DNA of 8,429 nucleotides, from contig JAKBGP010000084.1 in the NCBI GenBank assembly GCA_021833045.1, positions 1 to 8,429 on the forward strand, read 5' to 3'. The position numbers and the translations under genes were made by a program. Below, in pieces: positions 1 through 5,936 of this stretch (its first letter is position 1; each line of letters starts with the position of its first letter). The notes beneath the pieces were generated by a model. The model ran no database searches. It had not been told where the DNA came from and saw only the letters and a program-made list of their open reading frames with translations. Source of the stretch: Thermoplasmata archaeon. Its GTDB lineage: Archaea; Thermoplasmatota; Thermoplasmata; Thermoplasmatales; Thermoplasmataceae.

Positions 1-1
1 A

Positions 2-1414
2 ATCCCGCTTATCCTGCTTCCTTCATTCATTCCACAGGTGACATCAGCAAACATTTGGCTCCTGATGATGAATCCATCCTATGGTATTCCGTATTATATA
101 GGTCATCAAAATATATTCCTTTCAGCCTGGAGTGTTGTTCTAGTTGATGTTTGGTCCAGTCTTCCCCTGGCAACGCTCATAATTTATTCAGGTCTAAAGT
201 CTGTACCGCCTTCCATAGAAGAAGCAACCTCAATGGATGGAATAAGGGGTACCAGAAAGCTGATAAACATAGAACTTCCGTATATAAAATCAAACATACT
301 TTCTGCTTTTGTTCTGATGTTAATGTATGGTTCATTCACTTTTGATCCAATTTACGTTCTCAATTCATATTCAAGCCCTTTTGGTATTAATGATCTATCA
401 TACTTTGCTTATCAAAATTATTATGGGCAGGATATAGGACTCGCTGCTGTTATAATAATAATTGTTTCTGTTCTTTCCTCATTGTTTACGGTTGTGTTTG
501 TTTATTTCACTCTGAGAAAGACAAAGGTAAGAACTTCAAGAATGTGGAAGTCAGGCATGAAATATCTGCCCAATAAAGAAATTCCAAAAGTCCTGGTTTA
601 TGTCGGGATGGCACTTTTTATAATATTCCTTATAGGGCCAGTAGTATTCCTAGGACTTGATTCCATAAAGCCTTTATCTGAAATAATAAGAATACCACCC
701 ATGTTTTATCCGAAGCATCTCACCCTATCCAATTATAAAGTTGCCATAAACACCGGTATACCATATTTTACTTCTAGTATTATTGCCTCTCTTGTCGCTT
801 CAGCAATAGTTGTGTTGATAGGTCTTCCTGCAGCCTACGTTGCTGCAAGGTATAAACTTGGCGGACTTAAATTCATAGGCTTTGTACTTTTTATTTATTC
901 CCTCCCAACAATCATTTTCCTTATACCTATGCATAATATTATAGCATCACTGGGACAGTTAAATGAGATAAGTGGATTGATTATTTCATACCCCGTATTC
1001 ATATTGCCTCTTTCAATATGGATGATGTATAACTTTTATCAAAATTTCCCCAAACATGTTGAGGAGGCAGCAAATATGGATGGAATGAATCTCTTTAGAA
1101 CCCTAAGAAAGATCATTGTACCCTTAAGCTATGACGGTATGTTTGTGACATTCCTCTATGCTTTCATACTTGCCTGGGGTGCCCTTATATTCCCTCTTGC
1201 ACTTACATACTCACCATTTAATCTTAGTATATATTATCCAAATGGGGCTCAAACTATTACGATACTTATAGGAGGGGCAATAGGTCACGAAGCAGTTGGT
1301 TATGGAATGCTCGCAGCTTCAAGTATCCTGAGCATTATTCCATCAATTATACTGGTTATAATTGTTAGGAACAGAGTGGATAAATTGTGGAGAACCGGAG
1401 GTAATGTTAATTGA
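2..1414 (+). CDS. ABC transporter permease, fused MalF/MalG-like (5' partial)
   Basis: Integral membrane subunit of an ABC importer, probably of the carbohydrate (CUT1) class. The frame is open from the left edge, so the N-terminus is missing; 470 codons are visible. Two permease halves follow one another. Each has the EAA loop that docks on the ATPase: the first at about 218-280 (EEATSMDG...ELP), the second at about 1061-1123 (EEAANMDG...VPL). About four membrane segments of the first half and six of the second can be seen, joined by a basic linker near 515-590. The second half opens with a MalG-style periplasmic stretch (DSIKPLSEII...LTLSNY). Sugar permeases are usually two proteins, so the fusion is notable, although fused double permeases are normal in the Fbp/ThiP iron and thiamine families. 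It overlaps the downstream ATPase gene by four bases, so the two are surely co-translated. The substrate is unknown. An in-frame ATG at 542 could allow internal initiation, but no good ribosome site precedes it. Confidence 0.9.
   Translation: MPLILLPSFIPQVTSANIWLLMMNPSYGIPYYIGHQNIFLSAWSVVLVDVWSSLPLATLIIYSGLKSVPPSIEEATSMDGIRGTRKLINIELPYIKSNILSAFVLMLMYGSFTFDPIYVLNSYSSPFGINDLSYFAYQNYYGQDIGLAAVIIIIVSVLSSLFTVVFVYFTLRKTKVRTSRMWKSGMKYLPNKEIPKVLVYVGMALFIIFLIGPVVFLGLDSIKPLSEIIRIPPMFYPKHLTLSNYKVAINTGIPYFTSSIIASLVASAIVVLIGLPAAYVAARYKLGGLKFIGFVLFIYSLPTIIFLIPMHNIIASLGQLNEISGLIISYPVFILPLSIWMMYNFYQNFPKHVEEAANMDGMNLFRTLRKIIVPLSYDGMFVTFLYAFILAWGALIFPLALTYSPFNLSIYYPNGAQTITILIGGAIGHEAVGYGMLAASSILSIIPSIILVIIVRNRVDKLWRTGGNVN
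1397..1402 (+). promoter_or_regulatory. Shine-Dalgarno site for the ABC ATPase gene
   Basis: GGAGGT lies inside the last codons of the permease gene, eight bases before the TTG at 1411. It supports the TTG start, because the nearby ATG at 1404 is in another frame. Confidence 0.8.
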
Positions 1415-2415
1415 GTGAAATAAAGATTGAAAATTTAAAAAAGACATTTGGAAATTTTACTGCCCTTGACGTTCCAGAGCTTACATTTAATGAGAAGAGC
1501 TATCTTACCATCCTCGGTCCTTCTGGATCTGGAAAGACGACACTTCTTCGAATAATTGCTGGTCTGGAAACCGCTGATACAGGAACAATGATCGTAGAAG
1601 GAAAGGACATACTGAACAGTCCACCATGGAAGAGAAGTATAGGTCTTGTATTCCAGAATTATGCTCTCTATCCTCATCTGAGCGTTTATCAGAATATAGC
1701 AACCCCTCTCATCCAGCTAAAAATGAATCAGGGAGAAATAGATAGAAAGATTAGCGAGATATCCAATATCATGGGGCTCGATGATAAGCTCTCTAAGTTA
1801 CCAAGAGAACTTAGCGGAGGTCAGCAACAGAGAGTAGCCCTTGCGAGAGCAGTTATAAAAAGACCAAATATTCTTCTTCTGGATGAACCACTTTCAAATC
1901 TGGATGCAAAGGTAAGGGTTGATCTAAGAGATTATTTAAAGAGAATCCAGAGGGAATTTGAACTAACGGCAATACATGTAACGCATGATCAGGTAGAGGG
2001 GATGGCCCTTGGAGACAGCATGGTTATAATACATAAAGGCAAGATTGAGCAGACAGGCAATCCCGAAGAACTTTACAGACACCCAAAAACTAGATTTGTA
2101 TCTGGTTTTGTTGGAGAGATCAATATTATTGATGGGAAGACTGCGACCATGCTTACAGGAATGAACATCGACACGGACACGGGAATAAGATATGAGGATA
2201 TAGTGCCTGATCTGGCAGGTCCATTCACAGGTAAGGTCGTTGAAAACCAGTTCATGGGATCGAGAAGAATGATAACCTTCCTTTATAACGACGTGCGAAT
2301 GAGATGTTTTACGGAACGGGATCATCTCAGCAAGCTTCAGGGTGAAATCAAATTCAGGGTTGCCAGTGAGCACCTGATTATCTTTAAGGATCTTGAAGAG
2401 GAAGAAGAAAATTAA
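1411..2415 (+). CDS. ABC transporter ATP-binding protein, MalK/UgpC-like
   Basis: Cytoplasmic ATPase that drives the permease encoded just upstream. All nucleotide-binding motifs are intact: Walker A GPSGSGKT (36-43), Q-loop Gln82, signature LSGGQ (134-138), Walker B ILLLDEP with Glu159, D-loop SNLDA (162-166) and switch His192. Residues from about 235 to 334 form a C-terminal extension of the size and position of the OB-fold/TOBE domain of the MalK/GlcV subfamily, which fits a sugar importer, but the substrate cannot be read from the sequence. The start is TTG, overlapping the permease stop (TTGA), with a strong GGAGGT eight bases before it. The protein ends in an acidic EEEEEN tail. Its stop codon shares a TTAA with the stop of the opposite-strand HAD gene, and a six-T run follows immediately. 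Length (334) is slightly short for the family (about 350-370) but no motif is missing. Confidence 0.93.
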   Translation: MSEIKIENLKKTFGNFTALDVPELTFNEKSYLTILGPSGSGKTTLLRIIAGLETADTGTMIVEGKDILNSPPWKRSIGLVFQNYALYPHLSVYQNIATPLIQLKMNQGEIDRKISEISNIMGLDDKLSKLPRELSGGQQQRVALARAVIKRPNILLLDEPLSNLDAKVRVDLRDYLKRIQREFELTAIHVTHDQVEGMALGDSMVIIHKGKIEQTGNPEELYRHPKTRFVSGFVGEINIIDGKTATMLTGMNIDTDTGIRYEDIVPDLAGPFTGKVVENQFMGSRRMITFLYNDVRMRCFTERDHLSKLQGEIKFRVASEHLIIFKDLEEEEEN

Positions 2416-3074
2416 TTTTTTACAAAATTTTCTATGAATGGTATAGCATCTTCCAATTGTTTGACAGTGAGATCAGCTTTTGAATCTCGCTGGTAATTCT
2501 GGATAAACACAGTTTTGAATCCCATTTCCATTGATGGTATGATATCATTTTTGTAATTATCTCCTATGCTCAATATGTCTTCTGATCTTATGTTTTCTGT
2601 AGTTAACAAATCATTCATAACATTTTTGAATGAATCTGGTTTTTTAGCAGAGCAAACTATTCGGTAAAAAAGATTCTTTATCCCAAAGTTTTCAAGTAAT
2701 GGAATTACGTATTTCTCTGGAGTGTTTGTAAGTAATATGTGCCTTATTTCTTGCTTTTTTAGTATCTTTACTGCTGTACTCTGCAGGTTAATTTTAATCT
2801 TACCTTCATTCATTTTTTCTCTGGTTCTGGCAAAACACATGTCCATCTCTTCCCTGGATACAGAACCATTGGCTAGATTTGCAATAATGGCCCAGCCATC
2901 ATCGCCTACTTTATTTTCTTTATCCTTGATTACCTGCATTGATTTATTTGCAAAGGAATCACTGTTCTTCATTACGCTTTCAATACATTTTGCATATTCC
3001 CTGTAGGAGTCTTCAGAGTGATATATAGTTCCATCGAAGTCCCATAGTATTACTTTAATTGGTTTTTTAAACAT
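2412..3074 (-). CDS. HAD-superfamily hydrolase (phosphatase-like)
   Basis: Soluble hydrolase of the haloacid dehalogenase superfamily, probably a small-molecule phosphatase of the phosphoglycolate phosphatase/Gph type. The motifs are in order: motif I DFDGT with nucleophile Asp12 and acid Asp14, motif II LLTNT with Thr116, motif III Lys144/Lys145 before PDSF, and motif IV GDNYKND with Asp172 and Asp177 for Mg2+. Residues about 20-100 form a helical C1-type cap. At 220 residues it has the normal size. The substrate is not predictable. The ATG at 3074 lies within the last codons of the upstream thioesterase gene (8-base overlap), with a weak TGATGAT ribosome site, so the two are translationally coupled. 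A coupled thioesterase and phosphatase might serve acyl-CoA or metabolite-damage clean-up, but that is inference. Confidence 0.88.
   Translation of the reverse strand: MFKKPIKVILWDFDGTIYHSEDSYREYAKCIESVMKNSDSFANKSMQVIKDKENKVGDDGWAIIANLANGSVSREEMDMCFARTREKMNEGKIKINLQSTAVKILKKQEIRHILLTNTPEKYVIPLLENFGIKNLFYRIVCSAKKPDSFKNVMNDLLTTENIRSEDILSIGDNYKNDIIPSMEMGFKTVFIQNYQRDSKADLTVKQLEDAIPFIENFVKN
2416..2421 (+). terminator. Oligo-T terminator after the ABC operon
   Basis: Six T residues directly follow the TAA stop of the ATPase gene. Archaeal transcription ends at such T-runs without needing a hairpin, and this would limit read-through into the antisense of the HAD gene. Confidence 0.5.
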
Positions 3075-3477
3075 AATTTATCATCAACTTTTCAAGCTTT
3101 TCTCTCAGTTCCGTCTGTATCTCCTTTTTTCGTAAACTACTGTCGACCCATACGACAACGGTCTTTCCCTCTGAAAATATTTTTTTATAGTCTTCAGATA
3201 TAATTTTATGGCTAAATACACAGCTAGTTCTGCCGAGACCTGATATCCATGTGAGTACAACAGGTTCATCTTCAAAATGAATGGGTGCTCTAAAATCTAT
3301 CTCAGCATGATTCACTACGAAACTAACATCCCGTGAGATGAATCCTCCCAAATACTCTCTGAAGAAGTTTGTTCGTCCCAGTTCATAGTATGTCAAAAAC
3401 ACTGCATTGTTCACGTGCCCAAGTGCGTCTAAATCGCCGTATCTCATCTGTATTTTGGTGGATTGAATATTCTCCAT
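3067..3477 (-). CDS. Acyl-CoA thioesterase, 4HBT/YbgC-like hot-dog fold
   Basis: Cytoplasmic thioesterase that would hydrolyse acyl-CoA to free acid and CoA. The 136-residue length is standard for a single hot-dog domain. The N-terminal motif RYGDLDALGHVNN (12-24) matches the active-site segment of 4-hydroxybenzoyl-CoA thioesterase and YbgC, with Asp17 at the place of the catalytic aspartate. It is followed by the expected long helix (LTYYELGRTNFF) and the strand around HAEIDFRAPIHFEDE (57-71). The acyl chain preference cannot be read. It is first in a two-gene operon with the HAD hydrolase and diverges from the MarR-type regulator gene across 220 or 232 bp, depending on which regulator start is used. 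The ATG lies 27 bases from a TATA-like box, as for a leaderless mRNA. Confidence 0.88.
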   Translation of the reverse strand: MENIQSTKIQMRYGDLDALGHVNNAVFLTYYELGRTNFFREYLGGFISRDVSFVVNHAEIDFRAPIHFEDEPVVLTWISGLGRTSCVFSHKIISEDYKKIFSEGKTVVVWVDSSLRKKEIQTELREKLEKLMINYV

Positions 3478-3496
3478 GACCCTGAATTTTCTTAAG

Positions 3497-3505
3497 CAAT
3501 ATAAG
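3497..3505 (-). promoter_or_regulatory. TATA box for the thioesterase-HAD operon
   Basis: Read on the minus strand this is CTTATATTG. Its TTATAT begins 27 bases before the ATG at 3477, which places the transcription start at or very near the start codon. The same offset is seen at vat (28) and at the DUF5752-like gene (28). Confidence 0.5.
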
Positions 3506-3559
3506 GTAAATGATAGGATTTATCTTGCAAAAGTGTATCTTACTATATTTGTTACAGAT

Positions 3560-3576
3560 GGTATTCCTTAAATACC
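3560..3576. promoter_or_regulatory. Possible MarR-type operator (inverted repeat)
   Basis: GGTATTCCTTAAATACC has perfect 6-bp arms (GGTATT/AATACC) around five bases. It sits in the middle of the divergent region between the thioesterase promoter and the MarR gene promoter. MarR-family dimers bind palindromes of about 16-20 bp and often regulate themselves and a divergent neighbour. Binding here is inference, and short AT-rich palindromes also arise by chance. Confidence 0.3.
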
Positions 3577-3636
3577 TAACATTTTACTAATAAACATTTT
3601 ATACAGTCATGTAATCAATTAATAAAATAGATGGAA

Positions 3637-3645
3637 TTTATAAAT
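3637..3645 (+). promoter_or_regulatory. TATA box for the MarR-type regulator gene
   Basis: TTTATAAAT is a close match to the archaeal TATA box. With the 27-28 base offset seen elsewhere in the window, the transcript would start near 3666, leaving a leader of about 44 bases before the ATG at 3710. Unlike its neighbours, this gene would therefore have a leader. Confidence 0.5.
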
Positions 3646-3699
3646 ATTAAGAAATGGTCTCAGAGAGAAATTCGTAGTATGATGCTAAATTAATGTAAT

Positions 3700-3704
3700 G
3701 GTGA
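3700..3704 (+). promoter_or_regulatory. Shine-Dalgarno site deciding the MarR gene start
   Basis: GGTGA is followed five bases later by the ATG at 3710. The upstream in-frame ATG at 3698 overlaps this site and has no purine-rich site of its own, so the ATG at 3710 is preferred. Confidence 0.5.
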
Positions 3705-3709
3705 AAAAG

Positions 3710-4171
3710 ATGGATCGTGAAAATAATCAGGTTGATGATTATACAAGAATTTGGAGAAGCCTTGGAACTATATACAAGCTTATGTACAACGGAATGGAAA
3801 AGAAATTTGATGAAGTTGGGAGTAATGTTCTCGAATATAGAATATTAAGAATTCTTGCCGAATCTGGGAAGAAAACCATGGCTAATCTCGCGGACCTGAA
3901 CTTTGTAACACAGGCCTGGATAACAGGAATGACTGACAAGATGGAAGAGAAGGGATATGTAAAAAGGGTTAGATCTTCAGATGATAGAAGGGTTATATAT
4001 GTTGAACTAACTGAAAAGGGGAAGGAATTCATTGAGAAAATGAGAAAAGTACACGATGAATTTTTAAAGAGCTTCCTTTCATTTATACCTCCCGACGATA
4101 CCTCAAAAATGGCAGATATTGTGGAGAACTTTTCCGAGGAACTGGAAAAAAGAGTTGTTACCTCTTTATAA
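3710..4171 (+). CDS. MarR/SlyA-family transcriptional regulator
   Basis: DNA-binding winged-helix regulator of 153 residues from this start (157 from the ATG at 3698). The order is typical of MarR: an N-terminal dimerisation helix (TRIWRSLGTIYKLMYNGMEKKF), the turn-helix LEYRILRILAES, the helix-turn-helix with recognition helix (TMANLADLNFVTQAWITGMTDKMEEKGYV), the wing with the hallmark RSSDDRRVIYVELTEKG, and C-terminal dimerisation helices ending EELEKRVV. No cysteine is present, so a thiol redox switch is unlikely; a ligand such as a phenolic or lipophilic compound is the usual case for the family. It is divergent from the thioesterase operon, with a 17-bp inverted repeat between the two promoters, so autoregulation and control of that operon are reasonable guesses. 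No transporter gene follows on the same strand. Confidence 0.9.
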   Translation: MDRENNQVDDYTRIWRSLGTIYKLMYNGMEKKFDEVGSNVLEYRILRILAESGKKTMANLADLNFVTQAWITGMTDKMEEKGYVKRVRSSDDRRVIYVELTEKGKEFIEKMRKVHDEFLKSFLSFIPPDDTSKMADIVENFSEELEKRVVTSL

Positions 4172-4246
4172 GAAATTTTATATATCCAAGGAGAAGGAGA
4201 ATTACAACGAAAATATTGATGGTGAATTTCTTCTTACTTTTCTTCT

Positions 4247-4272
4247 CTGGGCTTCCTGCAAAGGAATCCAGG
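4247..4272 (+). other. Imperfect hairpin with GCAA tetraloop, no assigned role
   Basis: In the non-coding stretch between the MarR gene and the tRNA, TTCCT (4253-4257) and AGGAA (4262-4266) pair around a GCAA loop. Beyond one mismatch, two more G-C pairs form. No long T-run follows, so it does not look like a terminator. It could be part of the MarR mRNA 3' end or a chance structure. Confidence 0.25.
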
Positions 4273-4359
4273 CCACAACCAATCACCGGCATATTATTGT
4301 GATCGAATCATAGTTTAATAAAGAAAAGCCTTAAATGTTAGGTTGTAACACAAATCAAA

Positions 4360-4369
4360 AGTAATAAAT
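4360..4369 (+). promoter_or_regulatory. Possible TATA box for tRNA-Glu
   Basis: AGTAATAAAT lies about 28 bases before the first base of the tRNA. It is a weak match, judged mainly on position. Confidence 0.3.
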
Positions 4370-4392
4370 CTCAATTTACAATAGCCAGTTAA

Positions 4393-4467
4393 GCTCCAGT
4401 AGTGTAGCCAGGCCAAGCATTAGAGGCTCTCAATCTCTCGACTCGGGTTCAAATCCCGACTGGAGCA
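4393..4467 (+). tRNA. tRNA-Glu (anticodon CTC)
   Basis: A complete cloverleaf can be drawn over 75 bases. The acceptor GCTCCAG pairs with CTGGAGC (4460-4466), with discriminator A at 4467. The D-arm GTGT/GCAT uses two wobble pairs and its loop contains GG. The anticodon stem AGAGG/TCTCT closes with a G-T pair. The loop CTCTCAA has anticodon CTC at 4429-4431, which reads GAG codons. The variable region is CGAC, the T-stem is TCGGG/CCCGA and the T-loop is TTCAAAT. CCA is not encoded, so it must be added by the CCA enzyme. No intron is present. A five-T run follows 18 bases downstream. The sequence resembles other archaeal tRNA-Glu genes in the GTGTAG...GGCCAA D-arm. Confidence 0.95.
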
Positions 4468-4485
4468 TATTTGAATGATTATGAA

Positions 4486-4490
4486 TTTTT
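4486..4490 (+). terminator. Oligo-T terminator after tRNA-Glu
   Basis: Five T residues lie 18 bases past the tRNA 3' end, before the convergent gene that ends at 4524. Confidence 0.35.
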
Positions 4491-4523
4491 AAGGTAAGTT
4501 ATCTGAAACGAATTTCTACTATC

Positions 4524-5576
4524 TCAAATTTTTTCCAGTTCCTTCAAATCAGATTGTTTATAAATTTCACCAAGTTCCATTGCTGATATCATAATATTTT
4601 TATGAATTGATCTCTTTGGAAGGTCCCAGTGCTTCTTTAAGCCTGCCATGAATAGCGACGAAATGTTTTTGTCAACGATGTAAAAATTTGTAAGGATACT
4701 TTCCTTTATCTCAGCTTCATAAAAAAGGGTTCCATAGTATTTACTAACTATCTCATTATTAAAATCAGAAAAAAAGTTTGTTTTAACATCTATTTCAAAC
4801 ACTCCTGATGGTATACTTACATCTACCATATTTGACCTAACAGCACTTTCAACGTTATTTAATTTGAAAATTAGTTTATCATGGGAACCGTTTGTGAAAT
4901 AGTTTGGAATGAATTTTCCCTCATTTTGGAAAACGCCACTATTCTCATTCTGAATGTTCTGTAAAGTCATATGCCATTCAGTTTTTATTAAGAATAGATC
5001 ATTAATATTACCTCCAAATTCAAGAAAAAGTTTTATTATATACGGCATCTTTGGACTCTGCCTTCCAAAATAAATTATATCAACCTCCTGAACGTGAGTG
5101 TCAACGAATTCCAGAAGAATTTTTGACACATTTTCCCTAGAATCATCAATAAACTCAAGCTGAATATATGCATCCTGAGAATGGGAGAGTATACATGGAT
5201 TAACCCTTGACCATTTCGTTTCATTCAGTTTGTTCAAGAGTGAAAATAGCTCGTCTTCAACTTTTATCTGTAAGAACATATCGCTTACGATCTTCATCCT
5301 TGTTCCTTCAAATTCAGAATCTTTTTCAAGATTAACCCTGTCAAGATCTGATAACTTTCTTTCCAGGTTTCTGTAGAAATAGAGTTCTTTATTTTCCCGG
5401 CTAAGAAAAAAGAAGGAGTTTTCTAACATCATTTTTCTGTTAAATAGACGCAATTCGCGTGGGAATCTTTGCCTAATTCTTATTATAGCACACATATCAA
5501 GGACTTCAGAACTCCACATGTAAGGGGCATTTGTCGTGAGGTATAAAAATTTATCATATTTTATATAGAATGGCAT
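4524..5576 (-). CDS. Hypothetical protein, possibly a divergent Bat/HTH_10-type regulator
   Basis: A 350-residue soluble protein that I do not recognise with confidence. It has no signal peptide, no membrane segment and no clear enzymatic motif. It is rich in Asn, Phe, Ile and Lys, with a charged helical stretch at about 69-95. Two features faintly recall the archaeal bacterio-opsin-activator (HTH_10) regulators: an N-terminal segment MWSSEVLDM (20-28) followed by beta strands, as in their W-T/S-S-E motif, and a C-terminal HWDLPKRS (316-323) followed by predicted helices, recalling GYFDVPRR before the HTH. The spacing after that motif is about three residues longer than expected and the HTH is not well conserved, so this is a weak inference. 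It is transcribed alone, convergent with tRNA-Glu. The ATG at 5576 gives the longest frame; the next in-frame ATG is residue 20. Codon use looks like that of its neighbours. Confidence 0.75.
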   Translation of the reverse strand: MPFYIKYDKFLYLTTNAPYMWSSEVLDMCAIIRIRQRFPRELRLFNRKMMLENSFFFLSRENKELYFYRNLERKLSDLDRVNLEKDSEFEGTRMKIVSDMFLQIKVEDELFSLLNKLNETKWSRVNPCILSHSQDAYIQLEFIDDSRENVSKILLEFVDTHVQEVDIIYFGRQSPKMPYIIKLFLEFGGNINDLFLIKTEWHMTLQNIQNENSGVFQNEGKFIPNYFTNGSHDKLIFKLNNVESAVRSNMVDVSIPSGVFEIDVKTNFFSDFNNEIVSKYYGTLFYEAEIKESILTNFYIVDKNISSLFMAGLKKHWDLPKRSIHKNIMISAMELGEIYKQSDLKELEKI

Positions 5577-5620
5577 ATCATAAAATGAGATAACTGGAAA
5601 GTTTATTCTTAAATATCTAA

Positions 5621-5630
5621 AAATTTATAC
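5621..5630 (-). promoter_or_regulatory. Possible TATA box for the 350-residue hypothetical gene
   Basis: On the minus strand this reads GTATAAATTT, the best TATA match upstream of the gene. It would give a leader of about 20-25 bases before the ATG at 5576. A weaker A/T-rich element nearer the gene could instead make a shorter leader, so the choice is uncertain. Confidence 0.35.
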
Positions 5631-5733
5631 TTGATCAAATGGGTCTCGTATTCATGAAATTGCTGGAAATTTTCTCCCCATTGTTTCTTCCTTTTTTATA
5701 ACAGAAGGCCTGCAGATTTAACTAAAATTAGGC

Positions 5734-5814
5734 TTCTTCTCGTTTGGTACCTGATTTAACAGCTATCAAAGTAATTTTAGATAATGAGAAGAATTTTTTA
5801 AAATATCTGTTAAA
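5734..5814. repeat. Two interlocked inverted repeats (pseudoknot topology)
   Basis: Pair A is TTCTTCTCGTT (5734-5744) with AATGAGAAGAA (5783-5793): 10 Watson-Crick pairs plus one G-U if transcribed from the plus strand. Pair B is TTTAACAGCTAT (5755-5766) with ATATCTGTTAAA (5803-5814): 11 of 12 pairs. The order A-B-A'-B' is that of an H-type pseudoknot, with loops of 10, 16 and 9 bases. GATTTAAC also occurs as a direct repeat at 5715-5722 and 5753-5760. The function is unknown, and AT-rich sequence can give such matches by chance. Confidence 0.4.
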
Positions 5815-5924
5815 CTACGCTAATTCTTTTCCAATATCTTTGGTTTGAACCTCTATCATATATTGATTTGGATTCCATCTCTGGACAAAGGAAAGACAAA
5901 TTCCATTAAATGGGGTTAATTCTG

Positions 5925-5929
5925 AAAAA
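5925..5929 (-). terminator. Oligo-T terminator after the DUF5752-like gene
   Basis: On the minus strand five T residues begin eight bases past the TAA stop at 5937-5939, a usual position for an archaeal terminator. Confidence 0.35.
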
Positions 5930-5936
5930 TTGGTTT

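Larger units (their letters stand above)
5577..5936. other. 360-bp intergenic region without a convincing gene
   Basis: This lies between two minus-strand genes. It contains the probable promoter of the 350-residue gene at its left end, a T-run after the DUF5752-like gene at its right end, and two interlocked inverted repeats in the middle (5734-5814). A minus-strand frame open from 5958 to 5815 lacks a start codon. A 20-codon plus-strand frame at 5639-5701 has no supporting evidence beyond its start and stop. I see no tRNA, transposase or recognisable RNA family. Confidence 0.6.

Noticed and set aside
1963..2373. Minus-strand frame of 136 codons opposite the ABC ATPase gene
   Set aside because: Antisense shadow of the OB-fold/TOBE region of the ATPase, with no promoter or family features.
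4219..4302. 27-codon plus-strand frame between the MarR gene and tRNA-Glu
   Set aside because: No ribosome site at a proper distance and no recognisable protein; the region is better described as non-coding with a small hairpin.
4393..4467. tRNA-Glu as an integration site for a mobile element
   Set aside because: No integrase gene and no duplicated tRNA 3' end were found in the rest of the window.
5639..5701. 20-codon plus-strand frame (MGLVFMKLLEIFSPLFLPFL) with an A/T-rich element about 26 bases upstream and a T-run at its end
   Set aside because: Too short and too hydrophobic to separate from chance, with no conservation evidence; the T-run is simply part of its final codons.
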